A stretch of 64,000 nucleotides of DNA from Variovorax sp. PBL-E5. GTDB taxonomy: Bacteria > Pseudomonadota > Gammaproteobacteria > Burkholderiales > Burkholderiaceae_C. The position numbers and the translations under genes were made by a program. The notes under the pieces were generated by a model, which was not told the DNA's origin, made no database searches, and saw nothing but the letters and a program-made list of their open reading frames with translations. Location: NCBI RefSeq assembly GCF_901827185.1, contig NZ_LR594672.1:558001-622000 (forward strand), in the 5' to 3' direction. Numbering within the stretch: position 1 is the stretch's first letter; each line of letters starts with the position of its first letter. Of this stretch, positions 32,559 to 40,612 are shown one piece after another.

Positions 32559-32966
32559 TTAGCGACCGGGCGCCTGCCCGGCCGAGCCGGCGCGCGAGCC
32601 CAGCGGCAGACCTCGCAGCGGTGCGCCGGGGTCTTTGCCACCTTGCGCTGCCTGGATGAGAAGGCGCTTGGCCTTGAGCTCCTCGAAGTCCGCCTTCAGC
32701 TTCTGCTTGACGGCCGCCATCGAGTCGATGTCGCCTTGCGTTTTCGCCTTACCCAGTCGCTCGAAGGTGGCGTTGATGCGAGCTTCGATGGCGTCTGTTT
32801 CCGCATTGGCAGGAATTGCGTGAGCGCCACCGGGGACGCTGGCGGGGTCCAGCCAGATTTGGCGGGCGCCCGAGCTCGGCGCGCCGGCCAGCGACGGGGA
32901 CTGCGCCAGGCACACGGATGCTGCAACGCACAGGGCGGTAGCAACAGAGATGCGGTTGAATGTCAT
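32559..32966 (-). CDS. Small exported helical protein (paralogue of 33117-33692)
   Basis: A 135-residue protein with a Sec signal (MTFNRISVATALCVAASVCLAQS). The mature part contains a helix with AKTQGDIDSMAAVKQKLKADFEEL. This matches the adjacent exported protein's ERTGDQAATLAMKHRLKRDHAAL in pattern, so the two are tandem paralogues. The function is unknown; a periplasmic chaperone or structural role is a guess. A -10-like GCTAGAC on the minus strand lies 32 bases before ATG 32966. Confidence 0.7.
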   Translation of the reverse strand: MTFNRISVATALCVAASVCLAQSPSLAGAPSSGARQIWLDPASVPGGAHAIPANAETDAIEARINATFERLGKAKTQGDIDSMAAVKQKLKADFEELKAKRLLIQAAQGGKDPGAPLRGLPLGSRAGSAGQAPGR

Positions 32967-33065
32967 TCGGAATCCTTCGTGTTGGGGAAGCTGACCCGTC
33001 TAGCCAATGGGTCAGACGGAGCGCTATAGCAATTGCGTGCAGCTACCTGGTTTAGCCGCGGCCCA

Positions 33066-33103
33066 TGAAAAAGCCCCGCGCTGCACGAAGCAGGGCGGGG
33101 CTT
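33066..33103 (-). terminator. Intrinsic terminator
   Basis: AAGCCCCGC / GCGGGGCTT stem, with TTTTTC following on the minus strand. Confidence 0.65.
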
Positions 33104-33116
33104 GGGGCCTGTCGGT

Positions 33117-33692
33117 TCAGCGCGCAGGTTGCGGAGCTGGCCGGGCGGGCGGCGGGCCGAAGCCGTCGCGCGGGGGAGGCGGATGGCGTCCTTCGGCATC
33201 AGGGCCTGGTGGTCGGCCGCCTCGGAACTCGGAATGCCGGAATTCGGCGTCCGCGCGCTGCTTCAGCTCGGCACGTGCTGCACGCAGCGCGGCGTGGTCC
33301 CGCTTGAGCCTGTGCTTCATGGCCAGGGTAGCGGCTTGGTCGCCCGTACGCTCGGCCTCTGCCAGGTTGGCGTGGCTCTCGGCAATCGCGGCGTGGAGCC
33401 GGTGCATCTCCGGGGTCGGCTTGAACTTCGCGCGCCTGGCATGCGCGTGCTCACCGCGTTGGACCTTCTCGGCGTGTGCACGCAACTCCGGGCGGGGGCC
33501 GAGCTCCGAATGGAGCGGCGGAGGGAGAGCCTTGAAGTCGTCTCGAGCCTGCGCAGGCGTGGACACTTGTCCCGGAGCGTGGTTCGTCGGGGGCTGCACG
33601 CGATTCACAAGCGGCGCGCCTTGCGCAAAGGCGCTCGCTCCGGCGAGTGTCATCGCGCTGGCGAGCAGCAGGCGGTTAATTTTCGTTCTCAT
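33117..33692 (-). CDS. Exported His/Arg-rich helical protein (paralogue of 32559-32966)
   Basis: A 191-residue protein with a clear Sec signal (MRTKINRLLLASAMTLAGASAFA). The mature part has helices rich in H, R and E (HAEKVQRGEHAHARRAKF, IAESHANLAEAERTG) and a Pro/Gly/Arg-rich tail (GGRPPGPDAEGRH). AAAGGATTT precedes ATG 33692. It recalls periplasmic metal-stress proteins of the CpxP/Spy style, but lacks the LTxxQ motif. The neighbouring paralogue shares its central helix. Confidence 0.7.
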   Translation of the reverse strand: MRTKINRLLLASAMTLAGASAFAQGAPLVNRVQPPTNHAPGQVSTPAQARDDFKALPPPLHSELGPRPELRAHAEKVQRGEHAHARRAKFKPTPEMHRLHAAIAESHANLAEAERTGDQAATLAMKHRLKRDHAALRAARAELKQRADAEFRHSEFRGGRPPGPDAEGRHPPPPRDGFGPPPARPAPQPAR

Positions 33693-33815
33693 CTAAATCC
33701 TTTCACTAACAAACGGCGAGGGACGCCGCCCTTAGTAAAGGCACCTCCCCTAGCGTGGGGCACGCGGAAACCTGGCCAGGGGGCCGGGCCTCGTTCATCT
33801 GCAATGCAAAGGGAA

Positions 33816-33841
33816 AGGCACCTGCGGGAGGTGCCTTTTTC
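33816..33841. terminator. Bidirectional terminator
   Basis: AGGCACCT / AGGTGCCT stem followed by TTTTTC on the plus strand. Confidence 0.6.
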
Positions 33842-33870
33842 TTAGAGCGAGTATTCGCCGCTTGCGTCGG

Positions 33871-34087
33871 TTATGCCGTCACTCTGCGACCGGACAAGCT
33901 GTAGGCGGCAGGCACCACGACCAGCCTCAGAAGAGTCGAGCTGACCATGCCGCCGATAATGGCGACTGCCAGAGGCTCGTTGTTCTCAGAGCCAGCTCCG
34001 AAACCCATCGCCGCCGGCAGCATGGAGAGAATGACCGTCAGCGAGGTCATAAGGACCGGGCGCAACCGTCCGCGCACGTAGGTCCGG
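33871..34087 (-). pseudogene. C-terminal fragment of an RND efflux transporter
   Basis: The minus strand encodes RLRPVLMTSLTVILSMLPAA, then GSENNEPLAVAIIGGMVSST and LLRLVVVPAAYSL to a stop at 33871. This is the last part of an RND pump (HAE1/HME type), with the final two transmembrane helices. Nothing else of the roughly 1000-residue gene is present; the homology ends near 34087 at a different sequence. It is therefore a deletion or rearrangement remnant and is non-functional. Confidence 0.85.
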
Positions 34088-34125
34088 GTAGAACTTGAGT
34101 AAGGCCGAGGCGCGGCAAAAGAAAA

Positions 34126-34152
34126 GAAGCTCGCCCGATACTGGCGAGCTTC
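34126..34152 (-). terminator. Intrinsic terminator
   Basis: GAAGCTCGCC / GGCGAGCTTC perfect stem; minus strand continues with TTTTCTTTTGCC. Confidence 0.7.
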
Positions 34153-34169
34153 ACGAAAATGAGACGGCG

Positions 34170-35108
34170 CTATGCCTTCGCGGGCTGCTGGAGCAGGCCT
34201 TGCGCAAACAAGGACCCGGCCTGGCGCCGAATGCCGTCGGCGGCCACTTCCCTCTTGTGCTGGGAAGCACCCGACATCAGGACCTGCACAACGACCATGC
34301 ACGCGACCAACGAGCAAAGGAAAACCACCGGCAGCCACCACAGGTACTTCGTACCATCCGTCGCGGCGAACTCGAGCGCCCCTGCGACTGTCCAATTGCG
34401 CTGGCGGGCCGCATTGAATTCGGATTCAACCTCCTTCAAGCGCCTTTGCGTCGCGCGGTATGCCGAATAGACCCGCTCGGTTTCTGCGTAACGACCAGGT
34501 GTCAGACGGAGGCGGTCGGCGCGTACAGTGACTTCCCTGGCCTTGGCCATCTCCGCGTATGCCACGTTGTACGGCGGATACTCGGCGAGCCAGCGAGGCG
34601 GCCGGTCGTTGGCATAGCTCGCGAGCAGGTAGAACATGGCGAACGCGGTGACGAGAAACGTGAGCACGTAAATCGTCTTCATCCAAATCACGTCGGCCAC
34701 CAAGCCGCCGCGCCGCACGAACGACCGGAACCCCTTCGGGTCTTCTCGCGACTCGCCGGTATCCAGGTTGCTCGCAAAGAGGTACGTGCCACTGCTACTT
34801 CCTTCTGGGCCACCCCACATAACCGAAACCCTGTTCCCCGGCCGTACGGGCAGGGACCAACTGTTCCAGCTGAAGGAATGCTCGACGCCGGCGTCATCTC
34901 GCACGAACAAGTCCTGATGCTCAACGGACTCCGAAGTGATGCGCGGGGGCGCCACGTAGCCCCCGGAGGGACCTACCGAGCCGCCGCCGCCACGCGACGA
35001 CACGAGCGTCTCAAAGGCACGTTCGGAGTGCAATACTTCGCCGGTGACTTGGCACGTCCAGGCCGCCTTGCCGCTTGGCCCAATCAGTTTTTGGTTCACG
35101 ACTGCCAT
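34170..35108 (-). CDS. Membrane protein with two transmembrane segments, 312 aa
   Basis: Begins MAVVNQKLIGPSGKAAWTCQ. Residues about 30-120 form a beta-rich soluble region (DAGVEHSFSWNSWSLPVRPGNRVSVMWGG). A transmembrane helix is near VIWMKTIYVLTFLVTAFAMFYLL, then about 100 residues with a coiled-coil-like helix (ATQRRLKEVESEFNAARQRN), then a second helix (YLWWLPVVFLCSLVACMVVV). It looks like an inner-membrane protein with a large intermembrane loop. No family was recognised. ATG 35108 is more credible than ATG 35141. Confidence 0.65.
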   Translation of the reverse strand: MAVVNQKLIGPSGKAAWTCQVTGEVLHSERAFETLVSSRGGGGSVGPSGGYVAPPRITSESVEHQDLFVRDDAGVEHSFSWNSWSLPVRPGNRVSVMWGGPEGSSSGTYLFASNLDTGESREDPKGFRSFVRRGGLVADVIWMKTIYVLTFLVTAFAMFYLLASYANDRPPRWLAEYPPYNVAYAEMAKAREVTVRADRLRLTPGRYAETERVYSAYRATQRRLKEVESEFNAARQRNWTVAGALEFAATDGTKYLWWLPVVFLCSLVACMVVVQVLMSGASQHKREVAADGIRRQAGSLFAQGLLQQPAKA

Positions 35109-35254
35109 TACATACTCTCCTCTGACACACGCGAGAGTCACCCTTGGGCGCCCGCGTGCTGCTAAAACTCATCTCTCGATGTCCTAATCGGTCTAGCGAC
35201 CATCGCCGCTGCGCCAAAGGACACCCCGGGCCAGCAGCGCCGGAGGAAATGAGG

Positions 35255-35608
35255 TCAAGCAACCATCTGGAAAGTCGGCAGGTCTTCGAACTGCTCGTTC
35301 TGCGCCGTCAGGAGGCCGAACAGCGTCTTGGCGGCCCAACTCTTGGCGGTCAGGGCCTCAGCAACCTTCTTCTCGACGGAGAACATGTAGCTCATCACGA
35401 GCGAAGTGCACTGGCGATACACCGACTTGTCCATCTCCAGGTCGCCACCGTCAACGCAATCCATGTACTCGCATGCAGCGAGGGCGTCACCAGCCTGCAC
35501 CGCATCCGCGGCAAGGGCGCGTTCAGCGTTGCGTTGAAGCTGGAAAAAATAGGCTTGCTCCGACTCTTCAATCTTCGTACTGGAAACAACCTTAAAATCG
35601 TAAACCAT
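35255..35608 (-). CDS. Uncharacterised protein, 117 aa
   Basis: A small acidic helical protein: MVYDFKVVSSTKIEESEQAYFF. It contains four cysteines in the middle third (AACEYMDCVDGG, YRQCTSL). The C-terminal half is predicted helix (EKKVAEALTAKSWAAKTLFGLL). No family was recognised and its promoter is not clear. Confidence 0.55.
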   Translation of the reverse strand: MVYDFKVVSSTKIEESEQAYFFQLQRNAERALAADAVQAGDALAACEYMDCVDGGDLEMDKSVYRQCTSLVMSYMFSVEKKVAEALTAKSWAAKTLFGLLTAQNEQFEDLPTFQMVA

Positions 35609-36046
35609 CTAAAAGCTCCGTAAACACCATTTAATCGATAGGCTGAAATGTACGCAGGTAGGACATTTCCTGCATCCGGTTTCAGAGCTCAAATGTGGGC
35701 ATCCTCACATTCGCGCTCACTTAAGCATTCAGCGAATACTTTAGACCTATCGAGGTGCCGCGCGGGGCAAATCAGCTGGCAGACGGGCATTCAAGACGCC
35801 CGTTGTCCCAATAGAACGGGACTCCAGGACGGCCGTCCCAACGCTGCCGGCCTCGCGGGCGGGGCGTTTCTCGGAGGGCGTGGTGGAGGCTGTTGCAGTG
35901 CTTTTCATCTGTCGGTCGATTCCTACATGTCTGCGTTGTTGGAGCCTACATTTTAGCTTGAGACCTATACCGTTGCAAGGCTAAATCGGCTGCTATTTAC
36001 GGTATAGACTAGAAAGTATCAGCTATTGCCTTGACACTATCACTTT
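35609..36046. other. Gene-free intergenic region
   Basis: I see no supportable gene in this 438-base stretch. A plus-strand open frame from 35648 has no ribosome site and poor codon bias. Notable elements are an ACGGGC/GCCCGT inverted repeat near 35785-35806 and a locally AT-rich end. That end contains GGTATAGAC near 36002 and TTGACA near 36030, plausibly the promoter for the HNH gene. Confidence 0.5.
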
Positions 36047-36670
36047 ATGCTTACAGCTAACGCAATTCCCCTATGCGTTCCACGTTGGGATGAACGCGCC
36101 GCCCTGAAGGAAGGGGCGGAATACAGCCGAGAGTTGGGCTTCCACGTGCCCGCGGAGGCCTACCTTGACAACGTCTGGAACTGGCTTCCGCTGCGGTGGA
36201 AGTACCCTGACAAGCCTGCGCTGCTCCCCGAGATGCTCCCTTCCTCCAGTTGGGAACAGAATCTGCGAACGGCCCTCACTCCAGCCAAGTGGGATGCCTT
36301 GCGTCGCCACTGCTACGCGGCGGCAGGAAACCGCTGCGAAATCTGCGGGGAAGCAGGGCGGGTCGAATGCCACGAAAAGTGGGCCTTTGACGACCTGATG
36401 TGCGTCCAGTCTCTCGGGGGGCTCATCAGCCTTTGCGGTATTTGTCACAAGGCGCACCATCTAGGGTTTGCGAGACGCCTTGGCGTCTATGGGCAGGTGC
36501 TCGAGAAGATGATGGACGTGAACAGCTGGTCCCACGCACAGCTTGGGCAGGCCATGGAGCAGGCCGAAAAGCTTGCCCAGGAGCGAGACCGCTACTACTG
36601 GCACGTGGACCTGTCCTGGCTCGAAACGGGCCGATATAACCTTATCTACCAGCTCGACGGCAAGCGCTAA
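36047..36670 (+). CDS. HNH-like zinc-binding protein with DUF5710-like N-terminus
   Basis: A 207-residue protein. Residues about 7-45 (IPLCVPRWDERAALKEGAEY) resemble DUF5710, a small domain common in plasmid primase/replication proteins. Residues 97-140 form an HNH-type zinc site: CEIC, VECHEKW, then LCGICHKAHH. The HNH histidine at 109 and the two CxxC/H pairs are intact, so nuclease activity is possible but not certain. The C-terminus is helical. It may process or protect plasmid DNA. The window does not show a partner methylase. Confidence 0.7.
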   Translation: MLTANAIPLCVPRWDERAALKEGAEYSRELGFHVPAEAYLDNVWNWLPLRWKYPDKPALLPEMLPSSSWEQNLRTALTPAKWDALRRHCYAAAGNRCEICGEAGRVECHEKWAFDDLMCVQSLGGLISLCGICHKAHHLGFARRLGVYGQVLEKMMDVNSWSHAQLGQAMEQAEKLAQERDRYYWHVDLSWLETGRYNLIYQLDGKR

Positions 36671-36749
36671 GGGCGTGACGCGCGACGGCTAAACAGCGCT
36701 CGCTAAATGGGTGACATCCCCCGCGGCCGCTTCCCGGCCCTTGTCACCT

Positions 36750-37229
36750 ATGCAACAATACGTTTTAGGGTTTGCGTTTGAGCAGGCCAGCGCCCAGGTC
36801 GCTCTCATCATCAAAGCTCGCCCCGCTTGGCAGGCGGGGCGGCTCAACGGCATTGGGGGGAAGGTAGAGCCGGGCGAGACGGCGCTCCAGGCGATGGTTC
36901 GCGAGTTCAGAGAAGAGGCCGACGTGAGCACGGAAGTGGGCGAATGGGACTTGTATGCGGTGCTCCGCGGTGACGGCTTCGAGGTTTTCACGTTCCGAGC
37001 CACTCTGGACAGCGCCCGGTTCGCACAGCTGCGTTCTTGCACGGATGAGGCCGTTGTCGCGATTCCGGTCTTCTCCGAGCAGTTGGCCAAGCATGCCCTA
37101 TCGAATGTGCCCTGGCTCATCGCCGCGGCGCAGGACCCTGACTGCGGGCGCATTGTCCTGACCGTCGACTACGCCGGCGGAGCCAAGGAGCGCGCGCGGC
37201 AGGCGCTCGAGGCGACGGGGGCGCCATGA
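36750..37229 (+). CDS. Nudix hydrolase
   Basis: A 159-residue Nudix protein with an intact box: GGKVEPGETALQAMVREFREE (about residues 31-51), all metal-binding E/R positions present. It hydrolyses a nucleoside diphosphate linked to another moiety; the specific substrate cannot be read from sequence. It lacks the winged helix of NrtR-type NAD regulators. The start is ATG 36750; GTG 36711 is an alternative. Its stop overlaps the next ATG (ATGA), making it the first gene of a nucleotide-hydrolase operon. Confidence 0.85.
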   Translation: MQQYVLGFAFEQASAQVALIIKARPAWQAGRLNGIGGKVEPGETALQAMVREFREEADVSTEVGEWDLYAVLRGDGFEVFTFRATLDSARFAQLRSCTDEAVVAIPVFSEQLAKHALSNVPWLIAAAQDPDCGRIVLTVDYAGGAKERARQALEATGAP

Positions 37230-37534
37230 AGGAATCGTGGGAGCACACCAAGTTCGGTGGCCGGGCTCGGCCGCACCTCCCGGTGACGGTCGATTCGGTC
37301 AAGGGCCAGCCGTATACAGGGCCGCGCGAAGAGCTCCGCCCCGACGGCTTCTACATCGCCAAGCCAAAGGGCTCCTACGGACCGTTTTGGCTACGCGCGT
37401 ACCACGCTTGGCTGATTCTGACCAACCGCGCGATGGCCTTCCAATTCACGGTCGACCACCTCCGGCTCGCGGGGCTGCCAACAAACCCGGCGGAATACGA
37501 ACGAGTGGCCAAGACCACCCAGGGGAACTCATGA
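37226..37534 (+). CDS. Uncharacterised protein, 102 aa
   Basis: A small basic protein, MKESWEHTKFGGRARPHLPV, with an aromatic-rich stretch (GSYGPFWLRAYHAWLILTN). It overlaps both neighbours by ATGA-type junctions, so it is translationally coupled between a Nudix hydrolase and a metallophosphoesterase. The context suggests a role linked to nucleotide turnover, but no fold was recognised. Confidence 0.65.
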   Translation: MKESWEHTKFGGRARPHLPVTVDSVKGQPYTGPREELRPDGFYIAKPKGSYGPFWLRAYHAWLILTNRAMAFQFTVDHLRLAGLPTNPAEYERVAKTTQGNS

Positions 37535-38337
37535 AGCTGCATGTCCTGTCGGACCTCCATTTGGAGTTCTACGCCTCCGGCCCACTGCCTGTCCTCGCGG
37601 ATGCGCTCGTTCTCGCGGGCGACATCGTCCTGACGCGCGACCTAGGCCCGCTGCGCGAACTGGTGTCGAACTACGCCGCCGCCGGCCGGCCAGTTTTGTT
37701 CGTCCCTGGCAATCATGAATTTTATTCTGCGGTCATGAGCGACGCCTTGCGCCAACTGAGCCGTGAGCTGCCGAAGGCCGGCGTCACGCTGCTGCACAAC
37801 CGCTTGGTGCAGTTTGGGGGTGTACGCTTCTTCGGCGCCACGTTGTGGACCAACTACCTGCTGGGCACAAACGGTGGTTCTGCCGCCTACAGCATGCACG
37901 CCGCGCGTTCGATGCTGGTGGACCACCGCGCGATTGCGCTGCGCCGCAAGGGGGAGCTCAGGCACTTCGACCCTTCCGACGCTGCAGCGGCGCACCGGAA
38001 GTCGTTGCGGCTGCTCAGAACCAAGCTGAGCACGCCGTTTGCCGGCCGTACGGTCGTCATCACGCACCATGGCGTTCACCCTGGAAGCATCGCGCCGCGC
38101 TATGCGGGGGACTCCATCACCCCTGCCTTCATCAGCGACCTGCGGCCCCTCATAGAATTGCTCCAGCCCGCCCTGTGGGTTCACGGCCACGTTCACGACT
38201 CCTTTTCCTACGAGCATGGGCAGACGCGCTTCGTCGTGAATCCACGCGGATACCCGCGCTCCAAGTACCCTCCCAAGGGCGAACCGATGCGCTTCGAAAA
38301 CTCGTCCTTCAATCCAGCGCTGGTCGTCGAGGTTTGA
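37531..38337 (+). CDS. Calcineurin-type metallophosphoesterase
   Basis: A 268-residue metallophosphoesterase. The motifs are in order: LSDLHLEF (about 6-13), LAGDIV (about 28-33), VPGNHEFY (about 55-62), ITHHGVHPG and VHGHVHDSF near the C-terminus. It is a two-metal hydrolase for phosphomonoesters or phosphodiesters, possibly nucleotides. ATG 37531 overlaps the upstream stop. Genes to either side are a coupled unknown and a MESH1-like hydrolase, so it likely belongs to the same pathway. Confidence 0.85.
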   Translation: MKLHVLSDLHLEFYASGPLPVLADALVLAGDIVLTRDLGPLRELVSNYAAAGRPVLFVPGNHEFYSAVMSDALRQLSRELPKAGVTLLHNRLVQFGGVRFFGATLWTNYLLGTNGGSAAYSMHAARSMLVDHRAIALRRKGELRHFDPSDAAAAHRKSLRLLRTKLSTPFAGRTVVITHHGVHPGSIAPRYAGDSITPAFISDLRPLIELLQPALWVHGHVHDSFSYEHGQTRFVVNPRGYPRSKYPPKGEPMRFENSSFNPALVVEV

Positions 38338-38365
38338 CGACACCTGACAATTTCCGAGCTAAACG

Positions 38366-38896
38366 ATGACTTCAGATGCTGGTAAAGTGATGCGGGCCGC
38401 GCTCTTCTCGGCGGAGAAGCATCGCAGGCAGCGCCGCAAGGACGCGCAGGCGGACCCGTACATCAACCACCCGCTCGCCCTGGCCGCGGTGCTGGCGGAT
38501 GAGGCGGGCATCGATGACGGGGTTATCCTGGCCGCTGCGCTTCTCCATGACACGCTGGAGGACACGGACGCCACGGAAGCTGAGCTGCTGGAGCTGTTCG
38601 GCGCTGAGGTCCTTCAGGTCGTTCTCGAGATGACCGACGACAAGAGCCTACCGAAGGCACTGCGAAAACAGTTCCAAATCGACCATGCGCCTCATGCCTC
38701 CCGAAGGGCGAAGGCCGCCAAGCTTGCTGACAAGATTTGCAACCTGAGGGACATGGCCAAAAGCCCGCCTGTGGGATGGCCGGACGAGCGGGTGGCGGCG
38801 TATTTCGCTTGGGCGAAAGCCGTGGTTGACGGCCTGCGGGGCGAGTGGCCCCTGCTCGAGCGCCTGTTCGACGAGGCCCACGCCCTCCGCAGCTGA
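38366..38896 (+). CDS. MESH1-like small alarmone hydrolase (HD domain)
   Basis: A 176-residue single-domain HD hydrolase resembling eukaryotic and bacterial MESH1. It has KHRRQRRKD (19-26), PYINHPL, ALLHDTLEDT (HD at 61-62), VTDDK-like MTDDKSLPKALRK, and KLADKICNLRDM. The synthetase domain of RelA/SpoT is absent. MESH1 proteins hydrolyse ppGpp, and the human enzyme also dephosphorylates NADPH, which is interesting given the NAD genes in this window. The gene starts 28 bases after the metallophosphoesterase, so it is probably in the same operon. Confidence 0.85.
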   Translation: MTSDAGKVMRAALFSAEKHRRQRRKDAQADPYINHPLALAAVLADEAGIDDGVILAAALLHDTLEDTDATEAELLELFGAEVLQVVLEMTDDKSLPKALRKQFQIDHAPHASRRAKAAKLADKICNLRDMAKSPPVGWPDERVAAYFAWAKAVVDGLRGEWPLLERLFDEAHALRS

Positions 38897-38917
38897 GACC
38901 GAGCGGAGGCGCCCTGA

Positions 38918-39745
38918 CTATGCGCCAGCCCCTTGCAGGCATGGCTGCCCTATGGCCGTGGTCAGCATCGAAAGCGTTAGCTCAGGCGCCAGCGCTTCAG
39001 TCACGACCCGCTGAGCATCCTGGACACTTTGCCACGCCAGCGTTCCTTCAAGTGCTTTAGCCTGGCGAAAAGCACTGAGCGCGGTGTAGGCAGAGCCTCC
39101 ATCCAGCGGATGCGCCTCAAAATAGGCCGTCAGTGCCATCTCGTCGACCGCCACTCGAACTCGCTGTTCGTAGGATGGGAGGGCTTTGAACACCTCCGCG
39201 GCCGTCAACCAGGCGGGCTCAGGCACCTCCACGGTGAAGCTCGGCCCAGACCGGCCATCCAGGCACTCATCCCAGGCGAGCCGGCGCTTGCTCCACTGCA
39301 GCACCGACACATCGTCCGGCTTGTCCGTGTTGTTCCAATAGCCGTATGCCCGTGCGACGCCCAAGCCAAGAACCCGGTTCAGGGCCCCGGGAAGTTCCGA
39401 TTGGAGCAGGCCGAGGTAGCTGTCCTGGCGACGGCAGTGCCACAACACGAACTTGGCTTCAAAGTCGACCGCAGGGTCGCGTCGATTTGTGCGGCGAATC
39501 GCTGCCTGCCGAGCCTCAAGTTCGGCCTGCGCCGCCTCCAGCGGGCTCTGCCCCGCTCCCGCCCCTGCCGAAGCCTTGCCAAGTGCTACAGCGTCGACGA
39601 ATGAAGCCGCTCGCAGCGCCAGGAACTGGTTCTGCTGGCGCTCGGCCAAGTCAGCCAGCTGAGCAGAGGCCCTCCCGAGGCTCGAAAGCACCTCAGGAAA
39701 GTGCTTGGCCGTCATTCGAAAGCCGGTATAGACCTTGGTACTCAT
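38918..39745 (-). CDS. Uncharacterised protein, 275 aa
   Basis: Starts MSTKVYTGFRMTAKHFPEVLSS. An N-terminal coiled-coil-like helix (LGRASAQLADLAERQQNQFLALRAASF) leads to a conserved-looking core (FEAKFVLWHCRRQDSYLGLLQSE and GYWNNTDKPDDVSVLQW). Its tight aromatic and charged spacing suggests a real fold, but I do not recognise it. The gene is convergent with the alarmone hydrolase and is preceded by a strong terminator for its upstream neighbour. Confidence 0.65.
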   Translation of the reverse strand: MSTKVYTGFRMTAKHFPEVLSSLGRASAQLADLAERQQNQFLALRAASFVDAVALGKASAGAGAGQSPLEAAQAELEARQAAIRRTNRRDPAVDFEAKFVLWHCRRQDSYLGLLQSELPGALNRVLGLGVARAYGYWNNTDKPDDVSVLQWSKRRLAWDECLDGRSGPSFTVEVPEPAWLTAAEVFKALPSYEQRVRVAVDEMALTAYFEAHPLDGGSAYTALSAFRQAKALEGTLAWQSVQDAQRVVTEALAPELTLSMLTTAIGQPCLQGAGA

Positions 39746-39762
39746 TGATGCGCCAGATGTAG

Positions 39763-39793
39763 AAAGGCCGCGCCGGGCGAGGGCGCGGCCTTT
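39763..39793 (-). terminator. Intrinsic terminator for lipoprotein gene
   Basis: AAAGGCCGCGCC / GGCGCGGCCTTT stem of 12 bp. Confidence 0.6.
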
Positions 39794-39815
39794 AGGTAAC
39801 GGGGGCCCGGATGCC

Positions 39816-40433
39816 TCAGCGGATTGCCTTGCCGTCTTTGTCGTACTTCGGCGTGAACGTAAAACCGTACTCCTGAACGCTTGCCGGGTAGAGCGTTCCC
39901 GTCTCGCCGAAGCCGGGGAACTTCCCGATGCGCGGGAGCTTCTTCAAGCAGTCGTCGTATCCAGGGTCACCCTTGCTGCACAGGACGCCTACGACGATGT
40001 TGCCTTCACCCTTGGCCACAAAGTCCTTGTTCACGTCGTACATGCCAGTCTGCCGCACCTCCACGCGGTCGCCCGCCTTCAGGGCCCGAAGGTGGTCAGG
40101 AACCATGGCCGACGTCGGCCATACCTTCTGCCCCGTGCTCACCCACGCGCCGTACTCGGGTTGCCGGATGTTCAGTCGAACTACGCGCATGTCGTACTCC
40201 GGAGAGCCAGACTCGATTCCGAAGGTGTAGAGAATATTGCGATTGGCAAAGGGGTAGTTGCCGGGCCAAGCCTCGTCGAGCACGACTTCAGCCGCGATAT
40301 TCCGATGCTGCATGTTCGCAGGAAGCCCCGTCCCAGCGTTGAGCGTCTTGTTGATTCCATGGATGATGGGAGTTTGACATGCCGACAGCATCACTGCCGT
40401 GATGGCCACGGCGAATCGGGAAACAATCTTCAC
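39816..40433 (-). CDS. Small lipoprotein
   Basis: A 205-residue protein with a lipoprotein signal ending LSAC: the signal begins VKIVSRFAVAITAVM, so the start is GTG 40433, with AAAGAA just upstream. A longer reading frame to 40553 has no signal. Mature sequence is beta-rich (EYDMRVVRLNIRQPEYGAW, DRVEVRQTGMYDVNKDF) with a cysteine pair. It is likely attached to the envelope; the function is unknown. A minus-strand -10-like TAAAAT lies about 65 bases upstream. Confidence 0.65.
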   Translation of the reverse strand: MKIVSRFAVAITAVMLSACQTPIIHGINKTLNAGTGLPANMQHRNIAAEVVLDEAWPGNYPFANRNILYTFGIESGSPEYDMRVVRLNIRQPEYGAWVSTGQKVWPTSAMVPDHLRALKAGDRVEVRQTGMYDVNKDFVAKGEGNIVVGVLCSKGDPGYDDCLKKLPRIGKFPGFGETGTLYPASVQEYGFTFTPKYDKDGKAIR

Positions 40434-40612
40434 TTCTTTGCCTTGATATAGGTGGAATCTTTGCGCCGACCGTTGTCGGAATTCTTTCGTACTTAGTGCG
40501 CCTATTTTAGCACACAAAGGCGGCCTATACCATATGCCATCCCTATAAGCCAACGGTCCCCGACGATTTTAGATGTCGGCGCCGTTGTGTGGCATGAGAA
40601 GGATGGGCCCCT

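Noticed and set aside
35648..35956. A 102-codon plus-strand open frame
   Set aside because: No ribosome site, Arg/Ser/Cys-rich composition and it spans an inverted repeat; judged non-coding.
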